NCBI GenBank assembly: GCA_044375275.1
Contig: JBILMZ010000212.1
Span: forward strand, 1-6,046
Reading direction: 5' to 3'
Origin: SZUA-430 sp044375275
Lineage (GTDB): Bacteria > Pseudomonadota > Alphaproteobacteria > Micropepsales > Micropepsaceae
Length of the DNA stretch: 6,046 bases
The position numbers and the translations under genes are program-made. Of the stretch, positions 1-5,988 are shown one piece after another; the first letter of the stretch is position 1; the number at the start of each line of letters is the position of its first letter. A model generated the notes under the pieces. It was not told the origin of the DNA, searched no databases, and saw only the letters and a program-made list of their open reading frames with translations.

Positions 1-538
1 GCTCCTTGGCCGTGTGGATGTTGGCAGCTGCAATGATCTCGTTGATCTCATCCCAGCCAGCCCTCACGAAGCCACCCTGTCCTCGCATACGTCGGAAGTC
101 GTCAAGTGACGTCTTGTTTCCAACGATGGCGGCCCAGGCTTCGACAGGACCGAGCGTCTTGCGCATCTCCCGCCAGTGCTTCAGCAAGCGCTTCCGGATC
201 AGCGGGTACTTGATCCGGTTTCCGCTATAGAGATACCAGCTGGCACTCGCCCCACGTTGGCAGCCCCGCGGCTCATGATCCGGCAAGTCAGGGCGGGTTC
301 GCGGATAGTCCGTCTGCTGCGTTTCCCAGGTAACGATTCCACCCTTGACGTAGATCTTCCACGAACAGGAACCCGTGCAGTTCACCCCATGCGTGGAGCG
401 GACGATCTTGTCGTGACTCCACCGATTGCGGTACGCGTCTTCCCAGGTGCGATCCTCCCGCGTGGTCACGCCATGGCCATCGGAGAACGTCCCGACATCC
501 TTCTTGAAGAACATCAGGCGGTCGAGAAAGTGACTCAT
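1..538 (-). CDS. narG: Respiratory nitrate reductase alpha subunit NarG, N-terminal part (cut by window edge)
   Basis: This is the catalytic subunit of membrane-bound nitrate reductase NarGHI, which reduces nitrate to nitrite on the cytoplasmic face with electrons passed from quinol through NarI and NarH. Only the first 179 codons of a protein normally near 1,250 residues are present; the gene continues past base 1. The start reads MSHFLDRLMFFKK, with no twin-arginine export motif, as expected for a cytoplasm-facing NarG. The ligands of the FS0 [4Fe-4S] cluster are all present: His50, Cys54 and Cys58 in HGVNCTGSCSW, then Cys93 in HEPRGCQRG. They match the E. coli set His49/Cys53/Cys57/Cys92 shifted by one. 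The ETQQTDYPRTRPDLP stretch is also typical. The Mo ligand aspartate lies beyond the window. The ATG is preceded by GAGG with 8 bases of spacing, overlapping the narK stop codon. narK ends only 10 bases upstream, so the two are almost certainly co-transcribed. Confidence 0.97.
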   Translation of the reverse strand, partial: MSHFLDRLMFFKKDVGTFSDGHGVTTREDRTWEDAYRNRWSHDKIVRSTHGVNCTGSCSWKIYVKGGIVTWETQQTDYPRTRPDLPDHEPRGCQRGASASWYLYSGNRIKYPLIRKRLLKHWREMRKTLGPVEAWAAIVGNKTSLDDFRRMRGQGGFVRAGWDEINEIIAAANIHTAKE

Positions 539-546
539 TGTCAGGA

Positions 547-551
547 CCTCA
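547..551 (-). promoter_or_regulatory. narG ribosome binding site overlapping the narK stop
   Basis: On the minus strand the narK stop TGA (551-549) runs straight into GG, giving TGAGG, followed by 8 bases and the narG ATG (538-536). Terminating ribosomes therefore finish on the narG Shine-Dalgarno, which suggests translational coupling of transporter and reductase. There is no room for a separate promoter in the 10-base gap, although a promoter inside the end of narK cannot be excluded. Confidence 0.75.
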
Positions 552-3299
552 GATTTGTGCGGGATTGAAGGAAGCTGGCGCGGCACGACCCTTTTCGATG
601 TCATGAAGCAGCCCGCCGCGACGCGTATAGACATGCCACGTGATGTAGACGCAGCTGATGTAGAACAGCAGGAAGCCCCAGAGGGCAGCTTCGGGGCCTC
701 CCGTCATGGCGATCGACGAGCCATAGGCTTTTGGAATGAAGAAGGCTCCATAGGCCGCGATGGCTGAAGTGAAACCGATGATCGCCGCAGCTTCCTTCTC
801 GGCCTGCCGCGCGCGCTGGTCTCGATCCATCTCCGGCATCAGCCGGTCGACTTCCTTGCGCATGATGGCCGGTATCATCTGAAACGTTGACGCATTTCCG
901 ATACCGGTCACCAGGAACAGGAAGATGAAGCTCCCGAAGAACCCCCAGAACGCGCCGGGTTGGTCCTTGATGCCGAGGAAGAAGAGCACACCGCTGACAC
1001 CGGCGATCATGCCGATGAACACCCAAAACGTTACACGTCCCCCGCCATACTTGTCGGCAACCCAACCGGTCAGCGAGCGGGACAAGGCCCCCACAAGCGG
1101 ACCCAGGAAAGCGTATTGCAGCGCATTGACCTCAGGAAACACAAGCTTCGACAGGAGTGGAAAGCCGGCAGAGTAGCCAATGAAAGAGCCAAACGTGCCC
1201 GTGTAGAGCCAGCACATGATCCAGTTGTGGCGCCGCTGGAAGATGATGGCCTGCTCAGCGAATGAAGCTTTGGCGGAAGCAAGATCGTTCATGCCAAACC
1301 ACGCGGCGAACGCCGATGCGGCGATGAACGGTACCCAGATGAAGCCTGCATTCTGCAGCCATAACCTGGTTTCCGCCCCGTCGACCGTTGCCACCTGTGC
1401 CTCCCCGCCAATCCACCCGAATACGCCGGTCGTGATGATGATTGGCACCAGGAACTGCATCACGCTGACACCGAGATTGCCGAGCCCCGCGTTCAGGGCG
1501 AGGGCATTTCCCTTCTCGGCTTTCGGATAGAAGAAGGAAATATTCCCCATCGAGGACGCAAAGTTGCCACCACCGAACCCGCACAGCAGCGCCAGCATGA
1601 GGAATACGATGTACGGTGTCTCGGGATCCTGCACAGCAAACCCGATCCCCAGCGCGGGTATGACAAGCGACCACGTTGCGAGCGTCGTCCAGAGCCGGCC
1701 GCCGAAGACTGGCACCATGAACGAGTAGAATATGCGGAGCGTTGCGCCCGACAATCCGGGAAGCGCAGCCAGCCAGAACAACTGATCCGTTGTGTAGTCG
1801 AAGCCGACCGCCGGAAGTTTCGCGACAACTATCGACCAGACCATCCACACTGAGAACGAGAGAAGCAGCGAGGGAATTGAGATCCAGAGGTTTCGTCGCG
1901 CGATCGCACGCCCGGTGTAGCGCCAGAACGTCTGGTCCTCTGGGCGCCAGTCGGTCAACACATGCGATGCAGGCGTCTTGCGTTCGTGCTCGAGCTTGTG
2001 GATCGGCTTCATTTCCGGAAGCTCCGGCAACTTCTTCCATGCATCCCCAGAGGCCTCCCGTTCCATCTGACGAATGGACAGATGCATCCAGGCGAGCGCT
2101 ACCGCAGTCACCGCAAAGAGCAACATGAAGCAGCTCTGCCAAACTCCGGTAAGGTCATTAAGGACACCGAACAGGATCGGCAGGATGAAACCACCCAGCC
2201 CGCCGATCATCCCGACGAGGCCGCCGACCGAACCGACATTGTTTGGGTAGTACACCGGAATGTGCTTGTAGACTGCTGCCTTTCCCAGGCTCATGAAGAA
2301 GCCGAGGATGAACACGACCACCGTGAACATCACGACACCCGTCGCCATTCTGAACGAGAACTGGCCCGAAATTCCATCAACCGTATAGGTCGTAGGTGGA
2401 TAGGACAGGATGAACAGCGCGACAACCGAAACACCGAATGTCCAGTACATGACGGTGCGCGCGCCGTAACGGTCGGAAAGGAAACCGCCATAGGCACGAA
2501 ACAGCGACCCCGGAATCGAGTATGCAGCACCCAGCATTCCGGCAGTCTGGATGTCGAGACCGTACACACCCATCAGGTAACGTGGCAGCCAGAGCGCCAG
2601 CGCAACAAAGGCACCGAACACGAAGAAGTAATAGAGCGAGAAGCGCCAGACCTGGACGTTCTGCAGGGGCTCAAGCTGAGACCAGAAACTGACGGGCGGA
2701 GTTTTTGAAGCCCGCCGCGAGGCAAGGTCAGGATCATCTTCGGCAAAAATGTAAAACAGCACACCAGCGATCCCGATCGCCGCAGCCCAGATGAGTGCAA
2801 CTGTCTGCCACCCGCTCGTGACCATGATGGTCGGCGCCAGGAACTTTGTGACGGCAGCGCCCACATTCCCTGCACCAAAAACGCCGAGGGCGGCACCCTG
2901 CTTCTCCTTTGGAAACCACCTGGAGACATAGGCCACGCCAACCGAGAAAGAGCCGCCCGCGATCCCAACGCCAAGCGCAGCCAGCAGATAGGTGGGATAG
3001 TCATGAGCAAAGGTCAGCAGGACGGTAGCGATCGCCGCCGCAATCATCACCAGACTGAGGACTATTCTTCCGCCGTACTGATCCGCCCATATCCCCAAGG
3101 CCAGTCGGATGAGCGATCCCGTGAGGATGGGCGTACCCACAAGAAGCCCGAATTGGGCCTCGTTGAGGCCCAGCTCCTGCTTAATCTGAACCCCGATGAT
3201 CGAGAATATTGTCCAGACGGCAAAGCAGATAGTGAAACTCACTGTCGACAGCGTGACAGCGTTAACCTGTTGGCCGATCGTTACATTTTGAGAGGTCAT
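549..3299 (-). CDS. narK: Fused nitrate/nitrite transporter NarK (NarK1-NarK2 double MFS protein)
   Basis: A 916-residue inner-membrane protein, about twice the usual NarK length, made of two complete major facilitator halves joined by a charged linker (about residues 410-465). Each half carries the nitrate/nitrite porter hallmarks. In the first half these are Arg65 (GSLIRLALG) and Arg268 (SLFRAYGG), corresponding to the substrate-binding arginines of E. coli NarK, a signature at about 111-148 (GIAGGSFSVG to GAGNVGAA) and a second at about 356-371. In the second half they are Arg522 (ATLRIFY), Arg741 (LSRSLTGW), a signature at about 574-610 (GFGGGNF to GLGNLG) and a second near 840-852. A charged loop at about 813-838 precedes the last helices of the second half. 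In Paracoccus the NarK1 half is a nitrate/proton symporter and the NarK2 half a nitrate/nitrite antiporter; I infer the same here, NarK1 first. The ATG at 3299 has GAAG 7 bases upstream. It is the first gene of the nar operon. Confidence 0.96.
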   Translation of the reverse strand: MTSQNVTIGQQVNAVTLSTVSFTICFAVWTIFSIIGVQIKQELGLNEAQFGLLVGTPILTGSLIRLALGIWADQYGGRIVLSLVMIAAAIATVLLTFAHDYPTYLLAALGVGIAGGSFSVGVAYVSRWFPKEKQGAALGVFGAGNVGAAVTKFLAPTIMVTSGWQTVALIWAAAIGIAGVLFYIFAEDDPDLASRRASKTPPVSFWSQLEPLQNVQVWRFSLYYFFVFGAFVALALWLPRYLMGVYGLDIQTAGMLGAAYSIPGSLFRAYGGFLSDRYGARTVMYWTFGVSVVALFILSYPPTTYTVDGISGQFSFRMATGVVMFTVVVFILGFFMSLGKAAVYKHIPVYYPNNVGSVGGLVGMIGGLGGFILPILFGVLNDLTGVWQSCFMLLFAVTAVALAWMHLSIRQMEREASGDAWKKLPELPEMKPIHKLEHERKTPASHVLTDWRPEDQTFWRYTGRAIARRNLWISIPSLLLSFSVWMVWSIVVAKLPAVGFDYTTDQLFWLAALPGLSGATLRIFYSFMVPVFGGRLWTTLATWSLVIPALGIGFAVQDPETPYIVFLMLALLCGFGGGNFASSMGNISFFYPKAEKGNALALNAGLGNLGVSVMQFLVPIIITTGVFGWIGGEAQVATVDGAETRLWLQNAGFIWVPFIAASAFAAWFGMNDLASAKASFAEQAIIFQRRHNWIMCWLYTGTFGSFIGYSAGFPLLSKLVFPEVNALQYAFLGPLVGALSRSLTGWVADKYGGGRVTFWVFIGMIAGVSGVLFFLGIKDQPGAFWGFFGSFIFLFLVTGIGNASTFQMIPAIMRKEVDRLMPEMDRDQRARQAEKEAAAIIGFTSAIAAYGAFFIPKAYGSSIAMTGGPEAALWGFLLFYISCVYITWHVYTRRGGLLHDIEKGRAAPASFNPAQI

Positions 3300-3329
3300 G
3301 GCACCACTTCGCCTTCATGTGATGACCGG

Positions 3330-3335
3330 ACAGTG
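3330..3335 (-). promoter_or_regulatory. Weak candidate -10 for narK
   Basis: If box 1 activates narK from position -41.5, the -10 hexamer should fall at 3330-3335. On the minus strand this reads CACTGT, a poor match (conserved A and final T only). The start would be near 3323 with a leader of about 23 bases that still includes the GAAGG and GAAG ribosome-site candidates. If box 2 is used instead, the start would lie near 3397, where the -10 match is also poor. The choice cannot be settled by eye. Confidence 0.25.
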
Positions 3336-3357
3336 CGTTCACGTCGGACAGGATTCG

Positions 3358-3371
3358 TTGATATCGATCAA
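3358..3371. promoter_or_regulatory. FNR/NNR-type operator, perfect consensus (box 1)
   Basis: The sequence TTGATATCGATCAA is a perfect match to the FNR consensus TTGAT-N4-ATCAA. Its centre (3364.5) lies about 41 bases upstream of the start site predicted from GATAAT at 3393-3398 on the plus strand, which is the classic class II activator position. It is also 65 bases from the narK start codon, so the same box could activate narK from a start near 3323. Candidate binders are an FNR homologue encoded elsewhere and the regulator encoded next door, whose recognition helix carries the E-x-x-S-R residues that read TTGAT half-sites. Confidence 0.88.
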
Positions 3372-3392
3372 GGCGCAGGGCAGCCATAGGCA

Positions 3393-3398
3393 GATAAT
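3393..3398 (+). promoter_or_regulatory. Candidate -10 element for the Crp/Fnr regulator gene
   Basis: GATAAT matches TATAAT at five of six positions. The expected transcription start is near 3405, giving a leader of about 53 bases. The region 17 bases upstream has no recognisable -35 hexamer. Instead box 1 is centred about 41 bases from the start, so this looks like an FNR-family activated promoter. Assignment is by spacing only. Confidence 0.55.
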
Positions 3399-3431
3399 TT
3401 GAACATGTCGTGACCTGAAGCAGGAAGCGGC

Positions 3432-3445
3432 TTGACCGATATCAA
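3432..3445. promoter_or_regulatory. FNR/NNR-type operator with one mismatch (box 2)
   Basis: The sequence TTGACCGATATCAA fits TTGAT-N4-ATCAA with one change in the left half-site. Read on the other strand it is TTGATATCGGTCAA, identical to box 1 at 13 of 14 positions. It lies downstream of the predicted regulator transcription start and its last two bases overlap the AAGG ribosome site, only 12 bases before the regulator ATG. For narK it lies about 139 bases upstream of the start codon. A role as repressor site for the regulator, activator site for narK, or both, is possible. Confidence 0.75.
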
Positions 3446-3457
3446 GGCAGGTGGCGC

Positions 3458-4156
3458 ATGCCCCATCCAAGAATGTCCTTCCTCAAGAAGATCGATGTGT
3501 TTGCATCGCTTCCGGACGCGAGCCTGATGCGACTCGCCGAAATCTCAGGGCTCCAACGCTTCTCCAACCACGGCTATCTCTTCCGTGAAGGCGAGGAACC
3601 CGACTTCATCTACTGTTTCGTGGAAGGAGGGGTGGTGCTCGTAGGCGGAGCGGGCGACCATGAAGCCGTCATCGAGTTTTTCGGCTCGGGAGAAACGGTC
3701 CTGCTACCCGCAGCACTCCTGGGCTTGCCCTACCTCGTTAGCGCGAGAGCAACATCTGATGGGCAGGCCTTGCTCATACCTGCTGGTCGTTTGCGGCAAC
3801 TCATTGATGAAGACGTGGCGCTGGCTGCCCAATGCGCGCGCATGCTCTCGCGCCACTGGCGAGTATTGATCACGCAACTCAAGGAAATCAAGTCGCAAGG
3901 TGCTACATCGCGCGTCGCACACTTCCTGATGTCTCATACGCCGAAGAAGTCCGGACAGGCGACGCTCACATTGCCCGGGCTAAAAAGGGAAGTTGCAACG
4001 CGGCTTGGCCTGAAGCCGGAAACGCTGTCACGCACGCTACGAAAGCTGCGCGATCATGGCGTAGAAACAGACGGAGACATCATTCGTATCCAGTCGATCG
4101 AGCGACTGCAGGAACTCATCAAGGCAGAGAATGACAAAGATCAAGACGACATTTGA
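3458..4156 (+). CDS. Crp/Fnr-family transcriptional regulator, NarR/DNR-like (no Fe-S cluster)
   Basis: A 232-residue DNA-binding regulator with the standard family layout: a cyclic-nucleotide-binding-like beta-roll (about residues 8-115), a long dimerisation helix (about 117-147) and a C-terminal winged helix-turn-helix (about 150-215). The recognition helix reads LGLKPETLSRTLRKL, with Glu188, Ser191 and Arg192 in the E-x-x-S-R pattern that contacts TTGAT half-sites in FNR. There is no N-terminal cysteine cluster; the only cysteines are Cys53 and Cys126, so it cannot be an oxygen-sensing FNR. This places it with the NNR/DNR/NarR/Dnr regulators that respond to NO or nitrate/nitrite. Its divergent position next to narK matches Paracoccus NarR, so nar activation is the likeliest job, but the signal is not visible. 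The ATG at 3458 has AAGG 10 bases upstream. An in-frame ATG at 3473 (Met6) is possible but has only a poor AAGA directly adjacent. Confidence 0.9.
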   Translation: MPHPRMSFLKKIDVFASLPDASLMRLAEISGLQRFSNHGYLFREGEEPDFIYCFVEGGVVLVGGAGDHEAVIEFFGSGETVLLPAALLGLPYLVSARATSDGQALLIPAGRLRQLIDEDVALAAQCARMLSRHWRVLITQLKEIKSQGATSRVAHFLMSHTPKKSGQATLTLPGLKREVATRLGLKPETLSRTLRKLRDHGVETDGDIIRIQSIERLQELIKAENDKDQDDI

Positions 4157-4228
4157 CTTCAAAGCGCGACTTGCGTGAACGGTGACATAATGCAAGACAC
4201 GAACGGCATAATCAGGAGTGTAAATTGA
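4157..4228 (+). promoter_or_regulatory. Regulator-porin intergenic region with possible promoter and tandem repeat
   Basis: A 72-base gap between the regulator stop and the porin ATG. It has two copies of a motif ending in CATAAT: GAACGGTGACATAAT (4177-4191) and GAACGGCATAAT (4201-4212). The first CATAAT is a five-of-six -10 match and would start transcription near 4198, ahead of the ribosome site. No -35 element at the right spacing and no FNR box is seen. No convincing terminator hairpin with a T-run follows the regulator, so read-through from the regulator promoter is equally possible. Confidence 0.35.
4214..4218 (+). promoter_or_regulatory. Ribosome binding site of the porin gene
   Basis: AGGAG is followed by 10 bases and the ATG at 4229. 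It is the strongest Shine-Dalgarno in the window and supports this start, which also gives a proper signal peptide. Confidence 0.75.
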
Positions 4229-5473
4229 ATGCTTCGCCACAACATCACATACTCGACACTGCCGGTAGGTGCACTGTTCGCCTGCGTGGCAAGCCTTTCA
4301 GCGGTTACAGCCCAAGCAGACAACACGTTCAGTGATTTCTTCGAGCAGGGAAAGCTGATCGTCGACGCCCGCTATCGCTTTGAGCACGTTGACCAGGAGG
4401 GGATTGCCAACGAGGCAAACGCACACACACTTCGTGCACGCCTGGGGTTCCAGACCGGAAAGGTGTGGGACCTCCAGTTCCTCCTGGAGGGCGAAGGCGT
4501 GTTTCACCTGAGCGACGAGTTCAACGACACAGTTCCCAACAATCCAGCATTTCCCATCGTGGCAGACCCTGAAGACATCCAGATCAACCGTCTTCAGGTT
4601 GAATGGTCCGGACTTCCTCAGACAGCGGTGACGATAGGCCGGCAGCGCATGAACCTCGACAACCAACGCTTCATCGGCGGCGTCGCATTTCGTCAGAACG
4701 AACAGACCTTTGATGCACTCCGCATAACGAATACAAGCATCGACAGTCTGACGCTCACCTACGCCTACATCAGCCAGATCAATCGCGTCTTTGGAGAGGA
4801 AAGCATCCAGGGGGCGTATGAAGGCGACTCCCACATCGTCAATGCAGGGTACGCCATTGCGAATTGGGGCACGCTGACAGGATACGCCTACCTGCTGGAC
4901 CTCGAGGACTTTGCAACCCAGTCCACCGCAACGTACGGCGCGCGGTTCGCCGGCAAGCACGCCCTGAGCAAGGACTTCAATGCAGTCTACGCCTTCGAGT
5001 ACGCAAGCCAATCAGACTACGCCACCAACCCCGGCGAATACGAGCTCGACTACTGGATGGTGGAAGCCGGGGTTGCAGCGCACGGATTCACACTCCTCGG
5101 CGGCATGGAAGCCCTTGAGGGTGACGGCACGCGCGGCTTCTCGACTCCATTGGCCACACTCCACAAGTTTCAGGGACATGCCGACGTGTTCCTTACGACG
5201 CCGGCCAATGGCATTGTCGACAGATATGCAACCCTGTCTTACGATACAAAGCTTGAAGACGCAGGACCTGTCACAGGCCTGACCGCCGCGGTGACCTATC
5301 ATGACTTCGAAGCCGAACGCACCAGTGCCTCCTTCGGCTCTGAGACCGACGTCGAACTCGTTGCACGCATGGGAGATCACTGGTCCACCGGCATCAAGTA
5401 CGCGACCTACGATGGAGAGGGAGCGTTTCCCGACCGCGACAAGCTGTGGCTGACGGTGGAGTTCAAGTACTGA
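4229..5473 (+). CDS. Outer-membrane beta-barrel porin, alginate-export-like family
   Basis: A 414-residue precursor with a signal peptide: an N-terminal basic stretch, a hydrophobic core (about 11-25) and a likely signal peptidase I site after VTAQA (residue 30). The mature part alternates polar and hydrophobic residues in many short strands, and the C-terminus LWLTVEFKY ends in an aromatic residue with alternating hydrophobics, the sorting signal of outer-membrane barrels. The segment at about 137-163, including IGRQRMNLDNQRFIGG and FRQNEQTFDALRI, is characteristic of proteins annotated as alginate export family. Such proteins are widely found outside alginate loci, so that name should not be read as function. 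The mature protein has no cysteine. The gene sits between a nitrate-type regulator and mobB, so passage of nitrate, nitrite or molybdate across the outer membrane is a reasonable guess, based on context only. Its stop overlaps the mobB start by one base. Confidence 0.85.
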   Translation: MLRHNITYSTLPVGALFACVASLSAVTAQADNTFSDFFEQGKLIVDARYRFEHVDQEGIANEANAHTLRARLGFQTGKVWDLQFLLEGEGVFHLSDEFNDTVPNNPAFPIVADPEDIQINRLQVEWSGLPQTAVTIGRQRMNLDNQRFIGGVAFRQNEQTFDALRITNTSIDSLTLTYAYISQINRVFGEESIQGAYEGDSHIVNAGYAIANWGTLTGYAYLLDLEDFATQSTATYGARFAGKHALSKDFNAVYAFEYASQSDYATNPGEYELDYWMVEAGVAAHGFTLLGGMEALEGDGTRGFSTPLATLHKFQGHADVFLTTPANGIVDRYATLSYDTKLEDAGPVTGLTAAVTYHDFEAERTSASFGSETDVELVARMGDHWSTGIKYATYDGEGAFPDRDKLWLTVEFKY

Positions 5474-5988
5474 TGAACCTCATCCCGCCTGTCTTCGGCA
5501 TTGTCGGATGGAAAAACAGCGGCAAGACGACACTGGTTGAAGCGCTTGTGAGAGACTTCACCGCGCGGGGCCTTCGCGTGTCGACGGTCAAGCACGCGCA
5601 CCACGCCTTCGATATTGATCACGAGGGCAAGGACAGTTTCCGCCACAGGCAGGCCGGAGCGGCGCAAGTCATCGTGTCGTCTCTCAAAAGATGGGCCATG
5701 GTCTCGGAGAACGGGAAAGATGCCGAGCCAACACTCGATGAACTGTTGAGCCGACTGGCACCGTGCGATCTCGTCCTCGTAGAAGGCTTCAAGTCGGGAA
5801 CGCATCCGCGCATCGAGGTCCTCCGCGACCTTGGACCGGACGGCCGCATCGCAGACCGGGATACGTCGATCGTCGCCATCGCAGCCCCCAGCGGAAAGCT
5901 CGCAGGCCCTCACCCTTGCCTGCCACTAAACGAACCGGCAAGGATCGCCGACTTCATCCTCAGGCATATTGAACAGCGGCGGAACTAG
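5473..5988 (+). CDS. mobB: Molybdopterin-guanine dinucleotide biosynthesis adaptor MobB
   Basis: A 171-residue GTP-binding protein, close to the E. coli MobB length of about 175. It starts MNLIPPVFGIVGWKNSGKTT, with the P-loop GWKNSGKT at residues 12-19. The family block DHEGKDSFRHRQAGA follows at 49-63, and DLVLVEGFKSGTHPRIEV (99-116) is the conserved Walker B-like region. MobB assists MobA in attaching GMP to molybdopterin to form the bis-MGD cofactor used by NarG and related enzymes; it stimulates but is not essential in E. coli. MobA is not in this window. The ATG at 5473 shares its A with the porin stop (TGATG), with GGAG 11 bases upstream inside the porin gene, so translation is probably coupled to the porin. 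An in-frame ATG 27 bases earlier would add nine residues unlike the family and overlap the porin further, so it was not used. Confidence 0.95.
   Translation: MNLIPPVFGIVGWKNSGKTTLVEALVRDFTARGLRVSTVKHAHHAFDIDHEGKDSFRHRQAGAAQVIVSSLKRWAMVSENGKDAEPTLDELLSRLAPCDLVLVEGFKSGTHPRIEVLRDLGPDGRIADRDTSIVAIAAPSGKLAGPHPCLPLNEPARIADFILRHIEQRRN

Larger units (their letters stand above)
3300..3457. promoter_or_regulatory. Divergent narK / regulator control region
   Basis: This 158-base gap separates the divergent start codons of narK and the Crp/Fnr regulator. It contains two FNR/NNR-type palindromes, at 3358-3371 and 3432-3445, and a good -10 element reading toward the regulator. No strong -35 hexamer is seen on either strand at the right distance, as expected for activator-dependent promoters. 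No small open frame with a convincing ribosome site is seen. The arrangement resembles the narR-narK intergenic region described for Paracoccus. Confidence 0.85.

Noticed and set aside
176..568. Plus-strand open frame of about 130 codons across the narG start
   Set aside because: The minus strand encodes an unmistakable NarG N-terminus with all FS0 ligands; the plus frame is its shadow.
601..1065. Second minus-strand open frame within the 3' part of narK
   Set aside because: Same strand, shifted frame; low-complexity basic product and no ribosome site. A GC-rich shadow of the real gene.
1255..2142. Long minus-strand open frame (about 295 codons) within narK
   Set aside because: It lies in another frame of narK, whose own frame shows continuous membrane segments and conserved nitrate-porter residues. 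The alternative translation is rich in Arg, Cys and His with no recognisable domain.
4152..4163. Palindrome TTTGACTTCAAA at the regulator stop as an FNR box
   Set aside because: Although it sits about 41 bases from a possible porin start, its TTGA and TCAA halves are separated by two bases rather than six, so an FNR-family dimer would not fit.
4298..5011. Antisense open frame of about 237 codons opposite the porin
   Set aside because: It mirrors the codon pattern of the porin, has no convincing ribosome site and no recognisable domain, whereas the plus frame has signal peptide, family motif and barrel C-terminus.
5446..5475. Upstream in-frame ATG for mobB
   Set aside because: It would lengthen the overlap with the porin and add nine residues unlike MobB N-termini; the ATG at 5473 fits the family start.
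5407..5913. Antisense open frame of about 168 codons opposite mobB
   Set aside because: The plus strand encodes a complete MobB with P-loop and family motifs; the antisense product shows none.
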